NCBI GenBank assembly: GCA_029931885.1
Contig: JAOZRJ010000122.1
Span: 1-5,215, forward strand
Direction of reading: 5' to 3'
Source of the DNA: Candidatus Omnitrophota bacterium
GTDB lineage: Bacteria > Omnitrophota > Koll11 > Zapsychrales > Aceulaceae
DNA length: 5,215 nucleotides
Made by a program: the position numbers and the translations under genes. Of the stretch, positions 1 through 4,661 are shown in pieces. Position 1 is the first letter of the stretch, and each line of letters opens with the position of its first letter. The notes under the pieces were generated by a model. It ran no database searches, was not told the DNA's origin, and worked only from the letters and a program-made list of their open reading frames with translations.

Positions 1-760
1 TCTTAAGCACTATAGATCCGTCATCTTTCTCTAGATAATAAAGTTTAAGGAACTTAGGGCTGAATTTATTTTCGACAAACCTGAAGGTCTGGTCATCTTT
101 TAGAACCCAGAAACCTTTCTTATTATTATAGTCACGCCAATCCATCTGATACTGCGTGCCAATATATTTAATATTCTTTTTGTCACTCGTTGCATGAAAA
201 TGACCAGACAAAACAGACTTGTAATCTGTAAACTTAGCAGAATCGACGCCAGAGTTTGAGACTGAATTGCCGTGCATGAGCACACCGTTAATCTCAAAGT
301 GACCAGCTAAAATATCTACATCTTCAGGCTTAATCGAAATTTCCGTGTCACCATTGCCGTTGACTATCCACGGCACAAAGCCAATATTGAAACCTCCGAA
401 ATCTATAATCTCTGGTTCCTCTATAACTCGCACATACTTAAATTCTTTTAAATTCGTTTTTTGGAAGTTCGTCTCTATTTTATTTCGGTAAAAGCTATCA
501 TGATTGCCCACTAAAGAATACAACGTTACACAGTTATCATCAAACCACTGGAAAAATCGTGATTTTATACGATCCATTACCAATAGATCCATAAAATTTC
601 TATTGTGGACAATATCGCCCAAGTGTATAAATTTATTTATCTTATTTTTTAGAGCATATGGAAAAACTACTTGTTCATAATACTGCAAAGCATGTTCTAA
701 TTTAACCCTATTGAAACTGTTAATTCCAAAGTGTGAGTCGGTAATACAGATTATTGGCAT
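1..760 (-). CDS. 47: gp47-like recombination endonuclease subunit (SbcD/Mre11 family), 3' part outside window
   Basis: This is the nuclease subunit of the phage gp46/gp47 (SbcCD/Rad50-Mre11-like) complex, which resects DNA ends for recombination-dependent replication. I translated it from the ATG at 760; 253 codons are open to the window edge, so the C-terminus is missing (T4 gp47 is 339 aa). The calcineurin-like metallophosphoesterase motifs appear in order: TDSHFG (D8, H10), HLGDIVH (D49), GNHD (N86, H87, D88), GHFE (H154) and GHFH (H187, H189). All expected metal and catalytic residues are therefore present. The start is fixed by an AAAGGG Shine-Dalgarno site at 768-773, 7 bases upstream. 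Both this site and the ATG lie inside the last codons of the GIY-YIG gene, giving a 10-base overlap and probable translational coupling. The family call is firm; the exact name rests on phage context. Confidence 0.9.
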   Translation of the reverse strand, partial: MPIICITDSHFGINSFNRVKLEHALQYYEQVVFPYALKNKINKFIHLGDIVHNRNFMDLLVMDRIKSRFFQWFDDNCVTLYSLVGNHDSFYRNKIETNFQKTNLKEFKYVRVIEEPEIIDFGGFNIGFVPWIVNGNGDTEISIKPEDVDILAGHFEINGVLMHGNSVSNSGVDSAKFTDYKSVLSGHFHATSDKKNIKYIGTQYQMDWRDYNNKKGFWVLKDDQTFRFVENKFSPKFLKLYYLEKDDGSIVLK

Positions 761-1608
761 AAAGATACCCTTTCGATATTATATTTCTTCAAAGATATTT
801 TTTTAGAACAGCAATTATGTAATGAACCCATCGGAATAAAGTTTTGGCGAGAGAATTCTAATAAATTTTCTACAATTATTTTATTTTGATCATAAAATTT
901 TATTTTATATTTTTTACTTCGTCTAATCACTTGTTGTTTCTGTTTTTTTATATATTCGCACAACTGTCTTAAATTTATCATATCACATTTATCTATACAT
1001 TCGTTAATTTCTTGAATACTCTTAATACCACGATAATTATATCTTTTACCAGAGACGAATTCATATAAAACCGGCAATGAAATTTTGGCGTTTTTTGAAA
1101 CGTAATCCATTTGTCCGTAAACCACGCATTTAGTATTATTCGTAAGTTCAAATAAAAATTGTTTGGCCAAAGGGCTATCTGAACCCGTCAATCCATACAT
1201 GGGATTTCCCTTTCCAGCATTTCTTTTTTTAGAAGCCTGACCGGTTAATTTTTTGGCGGTTGCCGTGTGTTTTCTACCATACATTGGATGATATTTGCCG
1301 TGATATGTATTCCTGCCGCCGCCATCGGCCGTGTTTGTCATTAAATCACCGTAAACATATCTGGCATGTTTTATCCAAAATTTTTCTCTGTCTTCCCAAA
1401 TTTTCTTTTGAACTTTTTCCAATATAATTAAATCGGGATTCAAACCTAATCGAGATAATTTAGCTATCCAATAATGCTTATAGGTCTTTTTTGATTTGAC
1501 GGGTCTAATATGTGCAGTTAATCTTTTATAAGGATTGTCGGATTTTCCGACATATCTAATCGAAATATCTCTTGGATCTACTAAAGCATAAATGTAGGTA
1601 TATTTCAT
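751..1608 (-). CDS. GIY-YIG homing endonuclease with NUMOD3-like and C-terminal HTH-like DNA-binding modules
   Basis: This 285-aa protein has the layout of a free-standing phage homing endonuclease (Seg/I-TevI type), which cuts DNA near its own locus and spreads by repair. The N-terminal nuclease domain shows YIY (5-7, the GIY position), YVG (19-21), R29 in NPYKRLTAH, E75 in EDREKFWI and N92 followed by a GGG turn; these match the catalytic Tyr, Arg, Glu and Asn of the family. Two copies of a P-M-Y-G motif follow (108-111 and 136-139), typical of the NUMOD3 DNA-binding repeat. Residues about 166-190 (ending LYEFVSGKR) and 236-281 look like NUMOD1/IENR1-type helix-turn-helix modules. The start has a GGTGA SD-like site at 1615-1619, 6 bases upstream. 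Nothing looks broken, so it is probably active. The cleavage target cannot be read from this window; nearby gene 47 or its counterpart in relatives is a guess. Confidence 0.88.
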   Translation of the reverse strand: MKYTYIYALVDPRDISIRYVGKSDNPYKRLTAHIRPVKSKKTYKHYWIAKLSRLGLNPDLIILEKVQKKIWEDREKFWIKHARYVYGDLMTNTADGGGRNTYHGKYHPMYGRKHTATAKKLTGQASKKRNAGKGNPMYGLTGSDSPLAKQFLFELTNNTKCVVYGQMDYVSKNAKISLPVLYEFVSGKRYNYRGIKSIQEINECIDKCDMINLRQLCEYIKKQKQQVIRRSKKYKIKFYDQNKIIVENLLEFSRQNFIPMGSLHNCCSKKISLKKYNIERVSLCQ

Positions 1609-1612
1609 GAGA

Positions 1613-1662
1613 TGTCACCATATAAATATTAAAAAGAGGAAGGACAGCGGTTTGTCACCATA
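1613..1662. repeat. 10-bp direct repeat TGTCACCATA, two copies 40 bp apart
   Basis: TGTCACCATA occurs at 1613-1622 and again at 1653-1662 (TATGGTGACA on the gene strand). The first copy contains the SD-like GGTGA of the endonuclease gene; the second falls in the leader. Its function is unknown. It could be a protein-binding repeat, a duplicated ribosome-binding segment, or chance. Confidence 0.4.
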
Positions 1663-1674
1663 GACTGTTTTCAT
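1615..1674 (-). CDS. Possible 19-aa leader peptide upstream of the endonuclease
   Basis: A short ORF starts with ATG at 1674 and ends with TGA at 1615-1617, inside the GGTGA SD-like site of the endonuclease gene. The peptide is hydrophobic at its C-terminus (SFLFLIFIW). An AGGAAG site at 1697-1702 is 22 bases from the ATG, too far for direct use. However, the small hairpin CACT/AGTG at 1679-1691 would shorten the effective spacing to about 9. It could be a leader that couples translation to the endonuclease, or chance in AT-rich DNA. No homolog is recognised. Confidence 0.22.
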   Translation of the reverse strand: MKTVYGDKPLSFLFLIFIW

Positions 1675-1702
1675 TGAGCACTAACTCAGTGAATCACTTC
1701 CT
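1637..1702 (-). promoter_or_regulatory. Structured 5' leader of the endonuclease transcript (inverted-repeat closed)
   Basis: AGGAAG (1697-1702) can pair with CTTCCT (1637-1642, gene strand), closing a 66-base segment. Inside are possible small hairpins: CACT/AGTG at 1679-1691 and GACA/TGTC at 1643-1656. The predicted late transcription start (about 1703) falls one base before this element, so it would form the 5' end of the late mRNA. T4 I-TevI expression is known to be limited by an mRNA hairpin and a late promoter, so control of this kind is plausible, but the pairings are short. It is not a tRNA: no T-loop is present. Confidence 0.35.
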
Positions 1703-1708
1703 TTCTAT

Positions 1709-1716
1709 TATTTATA
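1709..1716 (-). promoter_or_regulatory. T4-type late promoter TATAAATA
   Basis: An exact TATAAATA octamer reads on the gene strand, overlapping the stop codon of the 71-aa gene. By T4 spacing the start site would be near 1703, giving a leader of about 95 bases before the endonuclease ATG. It would drive the endonuclease and gene 47 late in infection through gp55. Two other minus-strand copies in the window sit just upstream of genes, which supports a real function. Confidence 0.6.
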
Positions 1717-1927
1717 TACAACCCCCCGACGAGGTTCTCACATTAACTTTAACAAATGGCGCTCGTATCTTCACACCTTCAAACTCAGTGAGATTTTCCT
1801 TTTCTTCCTCAGTCAATGTATTAAATTTATCACAGAAGGCTTGTGCTTCCTCCACAGTATAAAATCTAGATAACATTGGCTTGAACGACTTATTCTTTAA
1901 CGTACCATGGACTGATATAATTTCCAT
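1712..1927 (-). CDS. Hypothetical protein, 71 aa
   Basis: I do not recognise this small soluble protein. It has a mixed, charged sequence: an N-terminal EIISVHGTL strand-like stretch, a probable helix around TVEEAQAFCDKFNTL (24-38), an acidic EEEKENLTEFEG stretch (40-51), and a C-terminal strand-like segment ending SSGGCI. No membrane segment is visible. The start is well supported: ATG at 1927 shares one base with the stop of the 86-aa gene (TAATG), and a GGAG SD at 1936-1939 lies 8 bases upstream. It is the last member of a tightly packed run behind gene 55. Its tail overlaps the late promoter for the next unit. Confidence 0.75.
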   Translation of the reverse strand: MEIISVHGTLKNKSFKPMLSRFYTVEEAQAFCDKFNTLTEEEKENLTEFEGVKIRAPFVKVNVRTSSGGCI

Positions 1928-2187
1928 TACTTAGACTCCAATTTAACTTCACTCGCCACTTTCTGATTTTGTTCGTTATATGACAATTTCTCCAAATAAT
2001 CGGTGCCATACTTCTCTATAAACGCCATCGACGTAAGATTCTCTTCCCCATCAGCGTCATAAGGGTGAATGTGAAATTCCATAAGGTTGATGATGTCGGC
2101 CAACAACTCGAACGGAACCCCCGCATTAATTGGTTTTAATCTGTATGTAACTAGCTTGTCCGTCCACTCTTTTGATTTATTATTCAT
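1927..2187 (-). CDS. Hypothetical protein, 86 aa, coupled to gene 55
   Basis: The function is unknown. The protein is acidic and soluble-looking, with a probable helix at VPFELLADIINLMEFHI (24-40), then a PYDADGEENLTS loop (42-53), and a charged C-terminus. Its ATG overlaps the gene 55 stop by four bases (ATGA), and no good SD is visible, so translation probably depends on ribosomes finishing gene 55. The gene lies between 55 and 47, where I recall marine T4-like phages carrying small conserved genes of unknown function. A role with gp55, in late transcription, or in recombination would be guesswork from position alone. Confidence 0.75.
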   Translation of the reverse strand: MNNKSKEWTDKLVTYRLKPINAGVPFELLADIINLMEFHIHPYDADGEENLTSMAFIEKYGTDYLEKLSYNEQNQKVASEVKLESK

Positions 2188-2645
2188 TTTGATATCATTA
2201 TCCCCGTTAATATATGGCCGTCTTCATCGATTGGTTCCCCATCCTCATTATGATTGGATGACACAATTGTGTTTCGATCATATTGTTGTGCATTGTTTAA
2301 TTGATTTTTAACTAAATTAAATTTATAATCGGCCAATCGGCCTTCCTTAGCAATAAACTGTAAAAAAGCATGATAAGTTATTTGCGTAAAATACGCAAAT
2401 GGGTTGTTATATTTAGAGACATTGAAACGATTACAGTAACGGATACAATGTTCCGTTGCCTCAGATCGCATGTCCTCTATATATGTATAATTCGCAAAGT
2501 TCGGTTTTGAACTATATCTCTTGACAATCTCCATGATACATTCAGTAATATAGAGAGGAATTGGTATAGGTTTTCCGGCATTGTCCCAATCTACGAGTGC
2601 TTGATAAAATTGAGGATTGTTTACGTAGTGGCGCTTCTTAGCCAT
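2184..2645 (-). CDS. 55: gp55-like sigma factor for late transcription
   Basis: This phage-encoded sigma factor would bind host RNA polymerase and direct it to TATAAATA late promoters, in T4 with the gp33 co-activator and the gp45 sliding clamp. The protein is 153 aa, against 185 in T4. Alignment by eye to T4 gp55: YVNN at 7-10, DW at 19-20, a NFANYTYIEDMRSEA block (49-63, compare T4 NFSGYTQ then the MIADGIEA region), and NPFAYFTQITYHAF (81-94, T4 NPHAYITQACFNAF), which is the sigma-region-2-like core. The C-terminus after about residue 120 is short, acidic and ends HILTGIMISK; I see no clear match to the clamp-binding tail (SLDFLYE in T4). Only a weak SD precedes the ATG. It is transcribed from a strong host-type promoter at 2742-2770. 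Confidence 0.85.
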   Translation of the reverse strand: MAKKRHYVNNPQFYQALVDWDNAGKPIPIPLYITECIMEIVKRYSSKPNFANYTYIEDMRSEATEHCIRYCNRFNVSKYNNPFAYFTQITYHAFLQFIAKEGRLADYKFNLVKNQLNNAQQYDRNTIVSSNHNEDGEPIDEDGHILTGIMISK

Positions 2646-2735
2646 AATTATTTCGGTGTGTTAAGATCTTAATTAAAGATGTTTAATTGAATTAATTCCT
2701 TTTAAATGCAATGAGCTTTTAAAACGCGTTAATAT
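2646..2735 (-). promoter_or_regulatory. AT-rich gene 55 leader with palindromes
   Basis: About 90 bases lie between the predicted start site and the gene 55 ATG. They contain several perfect palindromes: TTAAGATCTTAA (2661-2672), TTAATT-G-AATTAA (2683-2695), GAATTAATTC (2689-2698) and AACGCGTT (2723-2730). The base composition is very AT-rich, so some are expected by chance. No clear SD is present near the ATG. They may be operators or mRNA structure; no specific regulator is evident. Confidence 0.3.
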
Positions 2736-2741
2736 AATAAT

Positions 2742-2770
2742 AGTATATCACAAAAGGCAACTTAAGTCAA
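2742..2770 (-). promoter_or_regulatory. Host sigma-70-type promoter for gene 55 (TTGACT-17-TATACT, extended -10)
   Basis: On the gene strand, TTGACT (2765-2770) is followed by exactly 17 bases and TATACT (2742-2747), with TGA directly in front of the -10 (extended -10, TGn). Each hexamer matches consensus at five of six bases. The -35 lies in the last Leu-Thr codons of uvsW. The start site is predicted near 2735. This fits the need to make the late sigma factor before late promoters work. Confidence 0.72.
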
Positions 2771-4306
2771 ATGTATAATAGTTTTATTGATATCATCATA
2801 ACCTTCATTTTTATAAACCTTCATGCGCTGTTGATAATGTTGATATAGGTAGTTTACATAATTAAATTCTCTCACCTTATATCTTAAGTCATCTACGATG
2901 TTATACATTGTAACCTCTTCTTTCAGACCTTCTATTCGTCGCAAACCACGTCCAATAGACTGAACGACCTTGTAGAACTTCTTATAGTTGCTGGCCGCAA
3001 TAATTTGATGAACGTTCTTTATATTTACTCCTTGACTGAAAGTACCATAGGACGCTACAAGAACTATTCCACTATTGGCCTCCATCCGTTGACGTATGAG
3101 GTTCCTCTCTTCAGCTGCGGTCGACCCATCTATATGAAACACTTTTGCGCCGGCTTCTTCCAACATGTTGAACAACAATCTTCCATGTGCAATTTTCGTA
3201 AACAACATAATTGTATTTGTCTCAAACACCATTGCAAGATTGACGATGAATCGATTTCGAGCCTCTAACTTCTCTATATAGTCAACTTCGGCATGATAAT
3301 CCTTGTAGTGTTGATAGTAATTCAATTCCCGTTCCTTGAGTGAATAATCGATAAACAGATTCTCTATCGTCAAATGTGACACATGATTCGAGGCACGCAA
3401 GGACTGATAGGACGTGTAGGGAGTAATATCACCGATGGCGCCTACAATTGTAAACCAGTCCACATCGTTCTCTTCAGGGAATGTGCCAGACAATCCGATT
3501 CGCCATTCTGCGTTCTTACATGCAGCTGCTATGTCCTTGAGACTGGTAGCTTTGCAGGAGTGCGCTTCATCAAACATCAAGCACTCAAAGGTGTTAAAAA
3601 GTTCCGCTTTTCGTAACTTCGTCACCATCTTTTTACGAACTTTCTTCTTTTCGAACATCGACTGCCATGTGCTGATCACTACAGGACGATTAAACTCGTT
3701 CGGCATACCTCCATAGATTTGCTCTACAGACTCATGTATGTCGGTCCATCCATACTCTTCCCAATCAGTGTACATCTGCCCTACTAAGTGAGTTGATGGA
3801 ACTACTAAGAGAACTCTCTTCTCGGCAGCTAACATAAACCTCACCACTATATACATGATGAGAGACTTCCCGGCCGCGGTATTAGCCTTGATCGACAATC
3901 GTTTATTTTTTATCGCATCATACGCTGACTTGAATTGATAATCACGAATCTCAAAATGATCCGGCAACTCTAAATTTTCTATGAATGTATGTAGATCCTC
4001 TTCAGTAAGAGGTAGATGATCCTCAAATTGCTTGTCTATGTCATAATCACCTGACTCAGCAAACTTATATAACTTCGATAGTAGACCAATTGGAAGGAGT
4101 TGGTTCTGGAAAAAATAGATTTTGCCTGACCAAATACCTTGTTTAAATGCAGGCATAAATTTATATCCAGGTACGTAAGCAGAGAAATACTTAGTCAATT
4201 CCTGAAGTATATTATAATCATTAACTTCTATCTTTAACTGGGCTTGATTTTTCTTTTTGACTGCTATTACTTCTCTCATCAGTTTTTCTTTCTCGTATGA
4301 TATCAT
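2762..4306 (-). CDS. uvsW: UvsW-like superfamily 2 helicase
   Basis: In T4, UvsW unwinds R-loops and migrates branched DNA, switching the phage from origin-initiated to recombination-dependent replication. The ORF is 514 aa (T4 503 aa) and complete. The N-terminal DNA-binding domain shows YVPGYKFMPAFKQGIWSGKI (44-63). Helicase motifs follow in order: RDYQ (121-124), Walker A ANTAAGKS (141-148, K147), STWQS (212-216), DEAH (246-249), SGT (273-275), the C-terminal RecA-like domain from about 365 (LFTKIAHGR), and motif VI QSIGRGLRR (449-457). The ATG at 4306 has no SD. The ATG at 4279 (MREVIAV) follows a GAGAAAG stretch and is my preferred start, giving 505 aa. Either start overlaps the small upstream ORF out of frame. 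It is probably transcribed from the late promoter at 4420-4427, matching the late timing known for T4 uvsW. Confidence 0.93.
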   Translation of the reverse strand: MISYEKEKLMREVIAVKKKNQAQLKIEVNDYNILQELTKYFSAYVPGYKFMPAFKQGIWSGKIYFFQNQLLPIGLLSKLYKFAESGDYDIDKQFEDHLPLTEEDLHTFIENLELPDHFEIRDYQFKSAYDAIKNKRLSIKANTAAGKSLIMYIVVRFMLAAEKRVLLVVPSTHLVGQMYTDWEEYGWTDIHESVEQIYGGMPNEFNRPVVISTWQSMFEKKKVRKKMVTKLRKAELFNTFECLMFDEAHSCKATSLKDIAAACKNAEWRIGLSGTFPEENDVDWFTIVGAIGDITPYTSYQSLRASNHVSHLTIENLFIDYSLKERELNYYQHYKDYHAEVDYIEKLEARNRFIVNLAMVFETNTIMLFTKIAHGRLLFNMLEEAGAKVFHIDGSTAAEERNLIRQRMEANSGIVLVASYGTFSQGVNIKNVHQIIAASNYKKFYKVVQSIGRGLRRIEGLKEEVTMYNIVDDLRYKVREFNYVNYLYQHYQQRMKVYKNEGYDDINKTIIHLT

Positions 4307-4394
4307 TCGGTAATCTATATATATCTTTTTTCTTTAAATCTCTTTTTATCGCTCGTAAACTCTCATCTGGCATGACTTCACCGATTGCTTCCAT
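4221..4394 (-). CDS. Small ORF, 57 aa, overlapping the uvsW start
   Basis: I read ATG at 4394 (MEAIGEVMPDES...) to TAA at 4221-4223. An AGGA SD lies 9 bases upstream and a TATAAATA late promoter 25 bases upstream, the same arrangement as uvsY. The N-terminal half (IGEVMPDESLRAIKRDL, 4-20) looks like a small helical protein; the C-terminal half is very hydrophilic and basic (RERKTDERSNSSQKEKSS, 34-51). The last 59-86 bases are shared, in another frame, with uvsW. T4 also has tiny genes between uvsY and uvsW, but I cannot say this is a homolog. Function unknown. The alternative is a non-coding leader that happens to be open. Confidence 0.6.
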   Translation of the reverse strand: MEAIGEVMPDESLRAIKRDLKKKDIYRLPNDIIRERKTDERSNSSQKEKSSPVKDRS

Positions 4395-4419
4395 TATATT
4401 TATTCCTATGTTTTTATAT

Positions 4420-4427
4420 TATTTATA
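4420..4427 (-). promoter_or_regulatory. T4-type late promoter TATAAATA upstream of the small ORF and uvsW
   Basis: An exact TATAAATA octamer reads on the gene strand, 25 bases before the ATG of the 57-aa ORF. The predicted start is near 4414, giving a leader of about 20 bases with an AGGA SD. It fits late, gp55-dependent expression of uvsW. Confidence 0.65.
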
Positions 4428-4548
4428 ATAATTTCAATGATTCGCACTGGGGGGTTGACAGAGTTCTCAAAATATGGTATAAACACCTAATAGTGTTTTT
4501 CTCAAAAGCGCTTTTCATTTTAGCTTCTTTCTGAAAGATTCTTTTCAT
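4423..4548 (-). CDS. Doubtful 41-aa ORF with a 10-residue repeat
   Basis: An open frame runs from ATG at 4548 to TAA at 4423-4425. A GAGGA SD-like site lies about 8 bases upstream. The first 20 residues contain an imperfect 10-residue repeat (KMKRIFQK then KMKSAFEK), encoded by the 30-base DNA repeat. It is basic and possibly helical. No homolog is recognised, and it overlaps a plus-strand promoter and the late promoter, so it may be non-coding. Confidence 0.22.
   Translation of the reverse strand: MKRIFQKEAKMKSAFEKNTIRCLYHILRTLSTPQCESLKLL
4455..4483 (+). promoter_or_regulatory. Near-consensus sigma-70 promoter on the strand opposite all genes (TTGACA-17-TATAAA)
   Basis: TTGACA (4455-4460, perfect -35) is followed by exactly 17 bases and TATAAA (4478-4483, five of six bases). 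TGG sits in front of the -10 (extended -10). Transcription would start near 4490 and run toward and into the antisense strand of uvsY. It is stronger by consensus than the gene 55 promoter. No plus-strand gene of normal size lies downstream. Confidence 0.65.
4481..4498. repeat. Inverted repeat AAACAC-CTAATA-GTGTTT over the -10 and start site
   Basis: Perfect 6-base arms (4481-4486 and 4493-4498) surround a 6-base loop. The element overlaps the -10 box and predicted start of the plus-strand promoter. It could be an operator or a hairpin followed by T residues. It is short, so chance is possible. Confidence 0.4.
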
Positions 4549-4553
4549 TTTAG
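4511..4553. repeat. 13-bp repeat CTTTTCATTTTAG with 30-bp period
   Basis: CTTTTCATTTTAG occurs exactly at 4511-4523 and 4541-4553. The spacing of 30 bases is a whole number of codons and the flanks are also similar, so this looks like a diverged tandem duplication. Confidence 0.5.
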
Positions 4554-4637
4554 TTTTCCTCAAGTCCTTTAAAGGCAATATTGAAGCGATGTCTTGTTGC
4601 AATATTAAACAATACAGAGACAAAATAAGGCAAAACA

Positions 4638-4661
4638 AAAAGCGATATCAAAAGCGCTTTT
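4638..4661 (-). terminator. Weak terminator-like hairpin at the end of uvsY
   Basis: On the gene strand, AAAAGCG pairs with CGCTTTT around a 10-base loop, and the downstream arm runs into a T-rich tail (CGCTTTTTGTTTTG). The stem has only three GC pairs, so it is weak. The 5' arm overlaps the uvsY stop codon. The inverted repeat works on both strands, but the T-rich tail favours the uvsY direction. It would separate uvsY from the uvsW unit. Confidence 0.35.

Larger units (their letters stand above)
4490..4661 (+). ncRNA. Candidate small RNA from the plus-strand promoter
   Basis: If the plus-strand promoter is used, its transcript starts near 4490. A plausible end is the hairpin AAAAGCG/CGCTTTT at 4638-4661, giving about 170 nt. 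The sequence tcaaaagcgctttt occurs near both ends (4502-4515 and 4648-4661); because it is palindromic the two copies could pair with each other. Other possible structures are CCTTTAAAGG (4566-4575) and AATATTG/CAATATT (4577-4583 and 4600-4606). A 24-codon ORF (4589-4663) encoding a very basic peptide (MSCCNIKQYRDK...) ends within it. If transcription reads through, it becomes antisense to uvsY. The RNA is predicted only from sequence. Confidence 0.3.
4502..4661. repeat. 14-bp palindromic sequence TCAAAAGCGCTTTT in two copies bounding a 160-bp segment
   Basis: Identical copies lie at 4502-4515 and 4648-4661; each contains the perfect 12-base palindrome AAAAGCGCTTTT. The second copy ends at the uvsY stop codon. 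The pair could be binding sites, ends of an inserted element, or paired ends of an RNA. Confidence 0.55.

Noticed and set aside
100..297. 65-codon minus-strand frame inside gene 47
   Set aside because: It overlaps the intact gene 47 frame that holds the phosphoesterase motifs.
1621..1628. TATAAATA on the plus strand
   Set aside because: No plus-strand gene follows; it would read antisense through small genes. A chance match is likely in AT-rich DNA.
1637..1702. tRNA-like fold closed by AGGAAG/CTTCCT
   Set aside because: No GTTCRA T-loop, no 7-bp acceptor and no convincing anticodon arm.
2184..2240. Frameshift explaining the short gp55 C-terminus by fusion to the 86-aa gene
   Set aside because: The frame of the 86-aa gene meets a stop shortly upstream of its ATG within gene 55, and the ATGA overlap is a normal coupled junction.
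3005..3716. Several plus-strand open frames of 77-93 codons opposite uvsW
   Set aside because: They are shadows of the strongly coding uvsW frame, with no SD or recognisable domain.
4423..4638. 71-codon minus-strand frame starting at TTG
   Set aside because: The TTG start has no SD and the upstream part lies over the terminator region. Only the shorter ATG version with an SD-like site was kept, at low confidence.
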